Shown: piece after piece, positions 17,287-26,510 of the stretch
How positions within the stretch are numbered: position 1 is the first letter of the stretch
Layout of the letters: each line of letters starts with the position of its first letter
Assembly (NCBI RefSeq): GCF_023544665.1
Contig: NZ_JAMJFL010000004.1
Location: forward strand, 186,001 to 250,000
DNA: 64,000 nt
Direction: 5' to 3'
Source: Streptomyces sp. YS415
GTDB taxonomy: Bacteria > Actinomycetota > Actinomycetes > Streptomycetales > Streptomycetaceae
Translations under genes and position numbers: made by a program
The notes under the pieces: generated by a model
Databases searched by the model: none
What the model was told of the DNA's origin: nothing
Seen by the model: only the letters and a program-made list of their open reading frames with translations

Positions 17287-17302
17287 CCGAGAGTTCCGCC
17301 TC

Positions 17303-17347
17303 GCCCGTCGGGGCCTGCCGTCCTGCTGTGGCGGGCCGCCGACGGGC
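17303..17347 (+). terminator. Hairpin after the CMD gene
   Basis: GCCCGTCGG (17303-17311) pairs with CCGACGGGC (17339-17347) 16 bases downstream of the stop codon; the loop is 27 bases and partly self-complementary. It is a plausible factor-independent terminator. Confidence 0.5.
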
Positions 17348-17388
17348 ACTATTCTCCTACCGCACAGGCGCGTTGGGGCGGGGGACGC

Positions 17389-18597
17389 ATGCGGTTCGTC
17401 TTTGTTCACGGCACCGGTGTCCGGCGGGATCGGTTCGACGAGTTGTTCCGGCAGGTGAGCGCCGGGTTGCTGGAGCGGTTCCCGGGGGCGGAGGTCGAAC
17501 CCTGCTACTGGGGAAGCGAGTTCGGTGCCGAGCTCAGTGCCGGCGGCGCCTCCGTACCCGGGACGAAACCCCTGACCCCCGCGGACGTCGACGACGACCC
17601 CGGGACCGCCGAGTGGCTGCTGCTCCTCACCGATCCGTTCTGCGAGCTCCGGGTCCTCGCCGAGATCCGCACCGGCGCCGAGGACGGCGGGTTCGGCCTG
17701 CCCGGGGTGCGGTCCGCCGGGGAGACGGTGGGCGACCTGCTGCGGGGACTGCCCCGCGACCTCGGTCCCGGCGACGAACTGGCCGTACTCCTCCGGGAGA
17801 CCGGGCTGGCCGACGGCTACCGGTACGCCCTGGACACCGTGTCGGACTCGGAGGAGTTCCAGGACGCCTGCCTCGCCGCCGAGGACGACGCGGTCGCCGC
17901 CGAACTCGCCCTCCTCACGGGCCGTGCCGTCGTCGCCGTCCTGCTCGCCCGGGCCCGCGACACCACGCTGTGCACCGGCGACGAGCGGGACCGGCTCGTG
18001 GACCTGCTCAGCGACCGGCTCGGCGGCACCGGCCGCGGGGTCGTGACCGGCACCCTCGGCGTGCTGTTCAAGCTGGCGCAGCGCATGACCACCCAAGCGG
18101 CACGCGACCGCTGGCGCGGGGACTTCACCCACGAGAAGGCCTCCGAGATCGGCGACATCCTGCGCTACCAGTCGCGCGGCGAACCGCTGCGTGCCCACCT
18201 GGAGAAGGTGATCGGCCGCAGCCCCGAGCCACCGGTCGTCATCGGCCACAGCCTCGGCGGCATCGCCCTGGTGGACACCCTCGCCCTGGCCGCCCTGCGC
18301 CAACCCCCGCTCCCTGTACGGCTCCTGGTCACCGTCGGCTCGCAGGCCCCCTTCCTGCACGAGCTCGGCGCCCTCGCGGGCCTCGGGCCCGGGGCCGCGC
18401 TGCCCGCCGGTTTCCCCGACTGGCTCAACATCTACGACCGCATGGACCTGCTCGCCTACCTCGCCGAGCCCGTCTTCGCGGGTGATCGCCGGGTCACCGA
18501 CCACGAGGTGCGCAGCCGCCAGCCCTTCCCGCTGTCCCACAGCGCCTACTGGAGGCTCGCCCCGGTCTTCGACCGGATCGCGCAGGCCCTGCGATGA
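17389..18597 (+). CDS. Uncharacterised alpha/beta hydrolase-like protein with a large insertion
   Basis: The 402-aa product starts at once with an alpha/beta-hydrolase first strand and oxyanion loop (MRFVFVHGTGVRRDRFDELF). Near residue 285 it shows the nucleophile elbow VVIGHSLGGIALVDTLA, with Ser288 as likely nucleophile. Between them lie about 240 residues of mostly acidic helical sequence, far more than in ordinary lipases. A candidate Asp is in NIYDRMDLLAYLAEP and a candidate His in FPLSHSAYWRLAPVFDR. No signal peptide is seen, so it is intracellular. It may be a lipase or esterase acting on a cellular target; the substrate is unknown. Confidence 0.75.
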   Translation: MRFVFVHGTGVRRDRFDELFRQVSAGLLERFPGAEVEPCYWGSEFGAELSAGGASVPGTKPLTPADVDDDPGTAEWLLLLTDPFCELRVLAEIRTGAEDGGFGLPGVRSAGETVGDLLRGLPRDLGPGDELAVLLRETGLADGYRYALDTVSDSEEFQDACLAAEDDAVAAELALLTGRAVVAVLLARARDTTLCTGDERDRLVDLLSDRLGGTGRGVVTGTLGVLFKLAQRMTTQAARDRWRGDFTHEKASEIGDILRYQSRGEPLRAHLEKVIGRSPEPPVVIGHSLGGIALVDTLALAALRQPPLPVRLLVTVGSQAPFLHELGALAGLGPGAALPAGFPDWLNIYDRMDLLAYLAEPVFAGDRRVTDHEVRSRQPFPLSHSAYWRLAPVFDRIAQALR

Positions 18598-18872
18598 CCG
18601 GTGGCGGCCCATAGGGTGAACGCGCGACGCCACGTGGCCTGAATCAAGCGCTGCCCGTCGGGACGGTGGCATCGGCATGCCGGTACGCGGTCCTGAGCCG
18701 CCCGTGCCGTACGTGACCGAAGCTGCCTGTACGCACATTCTTTCCCGCGCATGTCGCCGTACCCGGAGCAATCCGGCGACGATCTCCGTGCTGTCCGGGT
18801 GCGCCGGGCGGGCTTCGTGGCGCATTCTTGCTGTGTCGCCCCGTGGGACGGCGCACGGACAGGTAGGGGCCG

Positions 18873-21365
18873 ATGACTGGGAGCGCCGAGGACGCACAGC
18901 GGACGCCCGGGCGGCCGACGTCGCTGCTGATCAACGCCTCGCTGGAGGCGCTCAGGGCCGACGGCGGGCACGCGGCCGGGGTCTATCTGCGGTCCCGCAC
19001 GCCCGGTCTGCTGCGTCTGTCGGTACTGGTGGGGCTGCCGGGACAGTTGTTCAAGCCCTGGTGGCGGCTGCACGTGGACAGCCCGTTCCCGGTCGCCGAC
19101 GCGCATCGGCTGGGCGAGGAGGTGGTCCTCGCCAACGCGACGGAGACCATGCGCCGCTACCCCCAGTTCGCGGCCGGTCTGCCCTTCCAGTTCGGCTCCC
19201 TGTACATGCCGGTCGCCACCGATACGGCGGCCTACGGGGTCCTGACGGTCCTGCGTGCGTCCGCGGTCGACGCCACCGAGCTGCTGCCCGAACGCGAGCG
19301 CCTCGCCCATCTGGCCGAGGAGCTGGCCGGGCAGCTGGGCGGTGTGGCGGACAGCGCGCTGTGGTGGGACGGCGAGCCCCGGTGCGTACGCCCGCCCACC
19401 CTGCGCGCCTCCCGACGGGCCGGATCCTTCACCTGGGATCCGGCCACCGGTGCGATGACCCTGGACGAACGGATGCGCCACGTGCTGGGAGCGGGCGCCG
19501 AGGAGTGCGTGCGCAGCGAGCGCGCCCTCGCCGCAGCCGTGGCCCCCGACGACACGCGGGTGCTGCTGGCCGCGCTGCGGGACACGGCGGCCGGCCGGCC
19601 GCCCCCGCTGCCGCTGCACGTGCGCGGCGCGAACGGGTCACTGCGGCTCGTCGAACTCTGGGGCTCCCACGAAGGTCCGCGGGCCGTGCACGGCGTCGTC
19701 ATCGACCCCGGACCCGGCACCGCGGCCGACGCCGCGGCCGATCTGCTGCCGGAGGGCGTGTTCGCGCTGGACCGGCTGGGCACCGTCGTCTACGCCAATC
19801 CGCGCGCCGCCGAACTGCTGGAGCGGCCCCGCCCGCAGTTGCTCGGCCGCCCGCTGTGGGACGCCGTGCCGTGGCTGAACCAGCCCGTCTGCGAGGACCA
19901 TCTGCGCGGGGCGCTGCTGTCGCCGGAGCCGATGCACTTCCACGTCGGACGACCCGGCACCGATGCCGGCGAGAACTACGACGGCGGCTGGCTGGCGGTG
20001 TCGCTCAACCCCGGCCCGGACCTGCTGACCTGCACCATCCGTCCGACTCACCGGGTGACCGAGGCGCCGCCCGGAACCCCGCCCGGTGATACGGAGGAGC
20101 AGCCCGGGGCGGCGGCGGACCCCTCCATGGCGCCGCTGTACCGGCCGATCGTGCTTGCCATGGCGCTGACCGAGGCGGTCACCGCCCGCCAGGTCTCCGA
20201 GGTGGTCATGCGGGAGCTGCTGCCCGCGTTCGGCGGGCGCCGACTGGCGATCTACCTGCTCCAGGAACGGCATCTGTACCTGGCCTGGGAGAGCGGCTTC
20301 CCCTCGGGTTTCCTCGCCCCCTTCGAGGGGATCGGCCTGGACGCCCGGCTGCCCGGCGTGGAGACGCTGACCAACGGCCGCCCGCTGTTCTTCGACTCCA
20401 TGCAGCAGCTCACCGACGCCTACCCCGGCATCGCCCTGGACGCCACGGAGGGCGCCCGCGCCTTCCTGCCGCTGATCGCCTCCGGGCGGCCGGTCGGCTC
20501 CTGCATCCTCGGTTTCGACCGGTCGCGCCGTTTCAGCACCAAGGAACGGGCCGCCCTCACCGCCTTGGCCGGACTGATCGCACACGCCATGGAAAGGGCG
20601 CAACGCTACGAGACCGAGGCGGCGCTCGCCCGGGGCCTGCAGCAGGCCCTGCTCCCGAGACGCCTGTCGTCCCACCCACTGGTGGAGACCGCCGGACGAT
20701 ATCTGCCCGCGACTCAGGGCATGGAGGTCGGCGGGGACTGGTACGACGTCGTCTCCGCCGGGGACGGACTGGCGCTGGTCATCGGCGACGTCCAGGGACA
20801 CGGCGTGCAGGCGGCGGCCACCATGGGCCAGCTCCGCACGGCAGTACGGGCCTTCGCGCTCGGGGACCGGCCGCCGGACGAGGTGCTGAGCGGCACCAAC
20901 CGGCTCCTCATCGACATCGACGCCGGGCAGTTCGCGAGCTGCTGCTACATCCGCCTCGACCCCGTCACCGGAGTGGCCCTGGCGGCCCGGGCGGGGCATC
21001 TGCCACCGCTGCTGCGCCGCCCGGACGGCCGTACGTACGCTCTCGACCTGCCCGGTGGTGTCGTGCTCGGGGTGGACCCGCAGGCGCGGTACCCGGTGAC
21101 TGAGCTGGTCCTGGACCCCGGCAGCGTGCTGGCCCTGTACACCGACGGGCTGGTGGAACGGCCGGGCGAGGACATCGACGACGGCATCGGTGCGCTGCGC
21201 GTGGCGCTGGCCGAGAACGGTGCGGTGTTCGGGGGGCCCGGCGGCCAGTCCCTGCCCAAGCTCGCCGACCGGCTCACCGCGACGGCCCGGCAGTCTGCCG
21301 ACCGGCCCGACGACATCGCCGTGCTGCTCGCCACCCGGCGCCTCACGGGCCGGCGGCACCCATGA
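18873..21365 (+). CDS. SpoIIE-family PP2C phosphatase with sensor domains
   Basis: The 830-aa protein has an N-terminal GAF-like region (residues about 20-150), PAS-like segments (RAGSFTWDPATGAMTLDERM, then GVFALDRLGTVVYANPRAAEL), a second GAF (LTEAVTARQVSEVVMRELLP onward) and a C-terminal SpoIIE phosphatase core (EVGGDWYDVVSAGDGLALVI, GDVQGHGVQAAATMGQLR, ALYTDGLVERPGEDIDDG). It lacks the C-terminal ATPase seen in the two other SpoIIE proteins here. AGGTAGGGG precedes the ATG. The next phosphatase gene starts 72 bases downstream, so the pair may be co-transcribed. Confidence 0.93.
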   Translation: MTGSAEDAQRTPGRPTSLLINASLEALRADGGHAAGVYLRSRTPGLLRLSVLVGLPGQLFKPWWRLHVDSPFPVADAHRLGEEVVLANATETMRRYPQFAAGLPFQFGSLYMPVATDTAAYGVLTVLRASAVDATELLPERERLAHLAEELAGQLGGVADSALWWDGEPRCVRPPTLRASRRAGSFTWDPATGAMTLDERMRHVLGAGAEECVRSERALAAAVAPDDTRVLLAALRDTAAGRPPPLPLHVRGANGSLRLVELWGSHEGPRAVHGVVIDPGPGTAADAAADLLPEGVFALDRLGTVVYANPRAAELLERPRPQLLGRPLWDAVPWLNQPVCEDHLRGALLSPEPMHFHVGRPGTDAGENYDGGWLAVSLNPGPDLLTCTIRPTHRVTEAPPGTPPGDTEEQPGAAADPSMAPLYRPIVLAMALTEAVTARQVSEVVMRELLPAFGGRRLAIYLLQERHLYLAWESGFPSGFLAPFEGIGLDARLPGVETLTNGRPLFFDSMQQLTDAYPGIALDATEGARAFLPLIASGRPVGSCILGFDRSRRFSTKERAALTALAGLIAHAMERAQRYETEAALARGLQQALLPRRLSSHPLVETAGRYLPATQGMEVGGDWYDVVSAGDGLALVIGDVQGHGVQAAATMGQLRTAVRAFALGDRPPDEVLSGTNRLLIDIDAGQFASCCYIRLDPVTGVALAARAGHLPPLLRRPDGRTYALDLPGGVVLGVDPQARYPVTELVLDPGSVLALYTDGLVERPGEDIDDGIGALRVALAENGAVFGGPGGQSLPKLADRLTATARQSADRPDDIAVLLATRRLTGRRHP

Positions 21366-21437
21366 GGGCAGCGGAGACCGCCGGCCACCAGGTGGCGCCT
21401 CTCGCCTCCTGCGGTCGCGCAGTGTAGACATGAGCCC

Positions 21438-24206
21438 ATGGTCCGACTCTCGGGTCGATCCGGTTCCACGTCGCTCCGTCGCCGCAGCGGTCCGCGCCCC
21501 CCACGTGCGCCCGGCCGCGCCCGCGGAGTGCGCGCGGACGGCGCGCCGGACGCCGGACGGTCCGGGACGGCGCACGGCCGGCGGCCGCGCTCCCCGCTGA
21601 GCGCCCGCAGTGTGGCGGGCCAGGTGTTCCTCTTCCAGGTCGTCATCGTGGTGCTGCTGGTCGTCGCCGCGGTGGTGGCGCTGGTGCTGCAGGTCCGGCA
21701 CGACAGCACCCGCGAGGCCCGCAACCGCTCCGTCGCGGTCGCCGAGTCCTTCGCCAACGCCCCCGGCACCCGTGAGGCCCTGGACGACCCCGACCCGTCG
21801 GCCGTGTTCCAGCCCCGCGCGGAAGCCGCCCGCGAGGCGACCGAGGTGGACTTCATCGTCGTGATGAACACCGACGGGATCCGCTACAGCCACCCCAAGC
21901 CGGACCGCATCGGCAAGAAGTTCGTCGGCACCATCGAACCCGCGCTCCAGGGCAAGGTGGTGACCGAGGAGATCACCGGCACCATCGGCCCGCTGGTGCA
22001 GGCCGTCGTGCCGATCGAGGACGACGACGGCACGGTGGTGGGACTGGTGTCGGCCGGGATCACCACCGCGACCGTCGGCGGCACCGCCGACCGGCAGCTC
22101 CCGCTGGTCCTGAGCGCGGCCGCGGCGGCGCTCGCGCTGGCCACCGGCGGCACGGCACTCGTCAGCAGACGTCTGCTGCGCCAGACGCACGGCCTGGGCC
22201 CGCACGAGATGACCCGCATGTACGAACACCACGACGCCGTGCTGCACGCCGTCCGCGAAGGCGTGATCATCGTCGGCGACGAGGGCCGACTGCTGCTCGC
22301 CAACGACGAGGCGCACCGCCTGCTGGACCTGCCCGAAGACGCCGAGGGCCGCCAGGTGGCCGACCTCGGACTCGCCCCCGACACCGCCGAACTGCTGGGC
22401 TCCGGCCGGCTGGTCACGGACGAGGTGCACCGGGTCAAGGACCGGCTGCTGGCCGTGAACCAGCGCCCGACGCACCTGCGCGGCCGCCCGCACGGCAGCG
22501 TGGCCACACTGCGCGACTCCACCGAGCTGCGCGCCCTGTCCGGGCGTGCCGAGGCCGCCCGGGAGCGGTTGAGCATGCTCTACGACGCGGGCGTGGGCAT
22601 CGGCACCAGCCTGGACGTCACCCGCACCGCAGAGGAGCTGGCCGAGCTGGCCGTGCCGCGGTTCGCGGACTTCGTCACCGTGGACCTGTTCGGCGCGGTG
22701 CTCAGCGGCGGCCAGCCGGAGACGGTGAGCCCGTTGCGGCGCACGGCGCTGAGCGGGATCCGCAAGGACGCGCCGCTGTACCCGGTGGGCGAGCGGATCG
22801 CGTTCGTGGAGTCCTCGCCGCAGGGCCGCTGTCTGCGCGACGGGCGGCCGGTGCTGGAGCCGGTGCTCGGCGCGGCGCCCGGCTGGCAGGCACAGGACCT
22901 GGAGCGCTCCGCGCAGGTCGTGGAGTACGGCATCCACTCGCTGATCACGGTGCCGCTGCGCGCCGGAGCGCTGGTGCTGGGCGTGGTGAGCTTCTGGCGG
23001 TCGCGCAAGCCGGAGCCCTTCGACGCGGAGGAGCTGGAGCTCGCCGAGGAGCTGGTCGCGCGGGCCGCGGTCTCCATCGACAACGCCCGCCGCTACACCC
23101 GCGAGCACAGCATGGCGGTGACCCTCCAGCGCAGTCTGCTGCCGCGCACCCTGCCCGAGCAGAACACGCTGGAGATCGCCTACCGCTATCTGCCCGCCCA
23201 GGCCGGGGTCGGCGGCGACTGGTTCGACGTCCTGCCGCTGTCCGGCGCCCGGGTCGCCCTCGTCGTGGGGGACGTCGTCGGGCACGGGCTGCACGCGGCG
23301 GCCACCATGGGGCGGCTGCGGACCGCGGTGCACAACTTCTCCGCGCTGGACCTGCCGCCGGAGGAACTGCTCGCGCTGCTGGACGAGTTGGTCGCCCGGA
23401 TCGACCAGGACGAGGAGGCGGAGGGCAGCACCGCGCCGGTGACCGGCGCGACCTGCCTGTACGCCGTCTACGACCCGGTCTCGCGGCGCTGCACGGTCGC
23501 CCGGGCGGGCCATCCGCCGCCCGCGCTGATCCGGCCGGACGGCACGGTCGACTTCCCCGACGTGCCCGCCGGTCCCCCGCTGGGGCTCGGCGGGCTGCCC
23601 TTCGAGACGGCCGAGCTGGACCTTGCGGAGGGCAGCCGACTGGTGCTGTACACGGATGGGCTCGTCGAGGACCGGGACCGGGACATCGACGAGGGTCTCG
23701 AACTGCTGCGGGCGGCCCTGTCCCGGGCGGGGGACTCCCCCGAGGAGACCTGCCGGACCGTGCTGGACGCCCGGCTCCCGGACCGTCCCGGCGACGACAT
23801 CGCCCTGCTGGTCGCCCGGACCAGGGCGCTGTCCGCCGACCGGATCGCCGAGTGGCAGGTGCCGTCCGACCCGGCGGCCGTCTCCAAGGTGCGCTCCTCG
23901 GTCAGCCGCCAGTTGACCCACTGGGACCTGGACGACCTGGCGTTCACCACGGAGCTGATCCTGAGCGAGCTGGTCACCAACGCGATCCGGTACGGCGGTG
24001 ACCCCATCCGGGTGCGGGTGCTGCTCGACCGGACGCTGATCTGCGAGGTCTACGACAGCAGCAACACCTCCCCGCATCTGCGGTACGCGGCCATGACGGA
24101 CGAGGGCGGGCGCGGCCTGTTCCTCGTCGCGCAGCTCTCCGAGCGCTGGGGCACCCGCTACACGCCGGCGGGCAAGGTGATCTGGGCGGAGCAGCCACTG
24201 CCATAG
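21438..24206 (+). CDS. Membrane-bound SpoIIE-family phosphatase/kinase with extracellular sensor
   Basis: The 922-aa protein has a basic Arg/Pro-rich head, a first membrane helix (VFLFQVVIVVLLVVAAVVAL), an extracytoplasmic Cache-type domain (FIVVMNTDGIRYSHPKPDRI, as in DcuS/CitA sensors), a second membrane helix (LPLVLSAAAAALALATGGTA), PAS, GAF, the PP2C core (GVGGDWFDVLPLSGARVALV, GDVVGHGLHAAATMG) and an RsbW-like ATPase (SELVTNAIRYGGDPIRVRV). This would turn an outside, probably small-molecule, signal into anti-sigma-type (de)phosphorylation. No response regulator or sigma gene is adjacent. Confidence 0.93.
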   Translation: MVRLSGRSGSTSLRRRSGPRPPRAPGRARGVRADGAPDAGRSGTAHGRRPRSPLSARSVAGQVFLFQVVIVVLLVVAAVVALVLQVRHDSTREARNRSVAVAESFANAPGTREALDDPDPSAVFQPRAEAAREATEVDFIVVMNTDGIRYSHPKPDRIGKKFVGTIEPALQGKVVTEEITGTIGPLVQAVVPIEDDDGTVVGLVSAGITTATVGGTADRQLPLVLSAAAAALALATGGTALVSRRLLRQTHGLGPHEMTRMYEHHDAVLHAVREGVIIVGDEGRLLLANDEAHRLLDLPEDAEGRQVADLGLAPDTAELLGSGRLVTDEVHRVKDRLLAVNQRPTHLRGRPHGSVATLRDSTELRALSGRAEAARERLSMLYDAGVGIGTSLDVTRTAEELAELAVPRFADFVTVDLFGAVLSGGQPETVSPLRRTALSGIRKDAPLYPVGERIAFVESSPQGRCLRDGRPVLEPVLGAAPGWQAQDLERSAQVVEYGIHSLITVPLRAGALVLGVVSFWRSRKPEPFDAEELELAEELVARAAVSIDNARRYTREHSMAVTLQRSLLPRTLPEQNTLEIAYRYLPAQAGVGGDWFDVLPLSGARVALVVGDVVGHGLHAAATMGRLRTAVHNFSALDLPPEELLALLDELVARIDQDEEAEGSTAPVTGATCLYAVYDPVSRRCTVARAGHPPPALIRPDGTVDFPDVPAGPPLGLGGLPFETAELDLAEGSRLVLYTDGLVEDRDRDIDEGLELLRAALSRAGDSPEETCRTVLDARLPDRPGDDIALLVARTRALSADRIAEWQVPSDPAAVSKVRSSVSRQLTHWDLDDLAFTTELILSELVTNAIRYGGDPIRVRVLLDRTLICEVYDSSNTSPHLRYAAMTDEGGRGLFLVAQLSERWGTRYTPAGKVIWAEQPLP

Positions 24207-24237
24207 GCCACCCGTCCTCTATGCGGCTTTGAGAACC

Positions 24238-24254
24238 CATAAGGCGGGCTTATG
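24238..24254. promoter_or_regulatory. Palindrome CATAAG-N5-CTTATG
   Basis: A perfect 6-5-6 inverted repeat lies 32 bases after the phosphatase stop and 92 before the reductase start. It is AT-richer than its surroundings. It could be an operator for the reductase promoter or a weak terminator. Confidence 0.4.
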
Positions 24255-24282
24255 AGCCCATAGACCGGACCCGCGTACCGAC

Positions 24283-24301
24283 TTAGGGTTGCCTTAGCTT
24301 A
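24283..24301 (+). promoter_or_regulatory. Possible iron box (DmdR/IdeR-type)
   Basis: The 19 bases beginning TTAGGGTTGCC match 13 of 19 positions of the actinobacterial iron-box consensus as I recall it, and another TTAGG half-site follows at 24299-24303. The site is 44 bases before the ferredoxin reductase start, where DmdR-type repression of an iron-related redox gene would make sense. This is a by-eye match only. Confidence 0.4.
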
Positions 24302-24345
24302 GGCTTCCCGTCGAGTTGCTTGTCATCGCTCGAAGGGAACTGATC

Positions 24346-25710
24346 ATGCCCCGCCCCCTGCGGGTAGCCATTGTCGGAGCCGGCCCCGCCGGGATCTACG
24401 CCGCCGACGCGCTGCTCAAGTCCGATGTGGCCGCCGAGCCCGGTGTCTCCATCGACATCTTCGAGCGCATGCCTGCCCCGTTCGGCCTGATCCGTTACGG
24501 CGTCGCGCCGGACCACCCGCGCATCAAGGGCATCATCACGGCCCTGCACCAGGTGCTCGACAAGCCGCAGGTCCGCCTCTTCGGCAACGTGAACTACGGC
24601 AGCGACGTGCACCTCGACGACCTGCGCGCCTTCTACGACGCGGTGGTCTTCTCCACCGGCGCGATGGCCGACCGCGAGCTGAAGATACCCGGCGTGGAAC
24701 TCGACGGCTCCTACGGCGCCGCCGACTTCGCGTCCTGGTACGACGGCCACCCGGACGTGCCGCGCACCTGGCCGCTGGAGGCCGAGAAGGTCGCCGTACT
24801 GGGCGTGGGCAACGTGGCGCTGGACATCTCCCGCATCCTCGCCAAGACCGCGGACGAGCTGCTGCCGACCGAGATCCCGGCCAACGTCTACGACGGCCTG
24901 AAGGCCAACAAGGCCGTGGAGATCCACGTGTTCGGCCGTCGCGGCCCGGCGCAGGCGAAGTTCTCCCCGATGGAGCTGCGGGAGCTCGACCACTCCCCGA
25001 ACATCGAGGTCATCGTCAACCCCGAGGACATCGACTACGACGCGGGCTCCATCGAGCAGCGCCGCGCCAACAAGCAGGTCGACATGGTCGCCAAGACGCT
25101 GGAGAACTGGGCGATCCGCGACGTCGGCGACCGCCCGCACAAGCTCTACCTGCACTTCTTCGAGTCGCCGGTGGAGATCCTCGGCGAGGACGGCAAGGTC
25201 GTGGGCCTGCGCACCGAGCGCACGGAGCTGGACGGCACCGGCAACGTCAAGGGCACCGGCGAGTTCAAGGACTGGGACGTCAGCGCGGTCTACCGCGCCG
25301 TCGGCTACCTCTCCGACAAGCTGCCCAAGCTGCCCTGGGACATCGACTCGGGCACCGTCCCGGACGAGGGCGGCCGAGTCATGCAGGAGACCGGCGAGCA
25401 CCTGACGTCGACGTACGTCACCGGCTGGATCCGGCGCGGCCCGGTGGGCCTGATCGGCCACACCAAGGGCGACGCCAACGAGACGGTCGCGAACCTGCTG
25501 GACGACTTCGCCCACGGCCGTCTCCAGACGCCGGACGCGCCCGCCCCGGAGGCGGTGGAGGCGTTCCTCGCCGAGCGCGAGATCCGCTTCACCACCTGGG
25601 AGGGCTGGTACAAGCTGGACGCCGCCGAGAAGGCGCTGGGCGAGCCGCAGGGCCGTGAACGCGTGAAGATCGTCGAGCGCGAGGACATGCTCCGCGAGAG
25701 CGGCGCCTGA
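24346..25710 (+). CDS. fprA: Ferredoxin--NADP+ reductase, adrenodoxin-reductase type (FprA-like)
   Basis: The 454-aa flavoprotein has the FAD Rossmann motif VAIVGAGPAGIYAADALL, the PFGLIRYGVAPDHPRIK signature of the adrenodoxin reductase family, the NADP site VAVLGVGNVALDISRIL, and GWIRRGPVGLIGHTKGDANE near the C-terminus. It would shuttle electrons between NADPH and ferredoxin for P450s or Fe-S enzymes. I chose ATG 24346 because GAAGGGA precedes it; a longer frame to 24316 lacks a site. A strong hairpin follows the stop, so it is monocistronic. Confidence 0.95.
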   Translation: MPRPLRVAIVGAGPAGIYAADALLKSDVAAEPGVSIDIFERMPAPFGLIRYGVAPDHPRIKGIITALHQVLDKPQVRLFGNVNYGSDVHLDDLRAFYDAVVFSTGAMADRELKIPGVELDGSYGAADFASWYDGHPDVPRTWPLEAEKVAVLGVGNVALDISRILAKTADELLPTEIPANVYDGLKANKAVEIHVFGRRGPAQAKFSPMELRELDHSPNIEVIVNPEDIDYDAGSIEQRRANKQVDMVAKTLENWAIRDVGDRPHKLYLHFFESPVEILGEDGKVVGLRTERTELDGTGNVKGTGEFKDWDVSAVYRAVGYLSDKLPKLPWDIDSGTVPDEGGRVMQETGEHLTSTYVTGWIRRGPVGLIGHTKGDANETVANLLDDFAHGRLQTPDAPAPEAVEAFLAEREIRFTTWEGWYKLDAAEKALGEPQGRERVKIVEREDMLRESGA

Positions 25711-25717
25711 GCCCACC

Positions 25718-25764
25718 ACGGCGAAGGGCCCGGGGCAGCTGTGCTGCCCCGGGCCCTTCGCCGT
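25718..25764 (+). terminator. Very strong terminator hairpin after fprA
   Basis: A 22-bp perfect stem (25718-25739 with 25743-25764) closes on a 3-base loop, starting 8 bases after the stop codon. It includes GGGCCCGGGGCAGC and its complement. Confidence 0.92.
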
Positions 25765-25876
25765 ACCACGCCAGGCCGCGTGGTCCTTCCCGGGCGCCGC
25801 TCCGAGTGGCTGCCCGACTACGCCTCGTGCACGATGTGCCAGGGGGCACAGGAGTGCGACGGGAAGGATCACCGGT

Positions 25877-26491
25877 ATGGGCACAGGTCCCCTTCGAACG
25901 ACGAGGCAGCCCCTGGCCAGGGCGTTGGCCGGAGTCCTCGTCGCCGCCCTGAGCGCGGTCGCGCTCGTGTCGTGCGGCTCGGACGACGACACCGGATCCG
26001 CGGCCAGCGCCACGCCCACCGCGCCGGACACCTCCCGCTTCTCCGGCACCCCGCCGTCCGCCGTGGCCTCGCTCGCCGAGTCCGTCAAGGCGTCCGTCTC
26101 CGCCGCGGCGTCGTCCGCCTCGGCGCGCGCCTCCGAGTTCGAGGCCTCCGTCTCCGCCGAGGTCGAGCGCGCCAACGCCGCGGCCAAGGAGCAGCTGGAG
26201 GACGTCGAGGGCCGGGGCAACGCCACCGCGGACGTCTCGCTGACCGGAAAGCCCAGAGCTGAGACCAGCGGGCTGCTCGCCGTCGTCGTCAACATCACCA
26301 ACCGTACGGACCAGACGGCCTCCTACGCCGTCCAGGTCGACTTCAGCGACTCCGACGGCAAGGTCGTGGAGACCCGTTACGTCGGCGCGGAGGACATGGA
26401 AGCCGGCGAGCGGGCCCACCCCCTCGCCATCAGCCGCAAGCCCGCCGAGCCCCGTCTGACGGCGAAGATCGCCAAGGCCCAGCGCTACTGA
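25877..26491 (+). CDS. Putative lipoprotein with Ala/Ser-rich stalk
   Basis: The 204-aa protein has a basic start, a hydrophobic core (ALAGVLVAALSAVALVSC) and a lipobox-like VSC ending at about Cys34, so it is probably a lipid-anchored exported protein. A Ser/Ala-rich helix with coiled-coil character follows (SVKASVSAAASSASARASEF, EVERANAAAKEQLEDVEG). The C-terminal 80 residues form a compact beta domain (LLAVVVNITNRTDQTASYAV) resembling FxLYD-type extracellular domains. Its function is unknown. It converges on the oxidoreductase gene across 19 bases. Confidence 0.78.
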   Translation: MGTGPLRTTRQPLARALAGVLVAALSAVALVSCGSDDDTGSAASATPTAPDTSRFSGTPPSAVASLAESVKASVSAAASSASARASEFEASVSAEVERANAAAKEQLEDVEGRGNATADVSLTGKPRAETSGLLAVVVNITNRTDQTASYAVQVDFSDSDGKVVETRYVGAEDMEAGERAHPLAISRKPAEPRLTAKIAKAQRY

Positions 26492-26510
26492 CGCCCGGCG
26501 GCGGCGCCGG

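Noticed and set aside
19638..24077. A 1479-codon open frame on the minus strand
   Set aside because: It is the antisense shadow of the two SpoIIE phosphatase genes; its translation is Arg/Gly/Gln-rich without any domain, as expected in GC-rich DNA.
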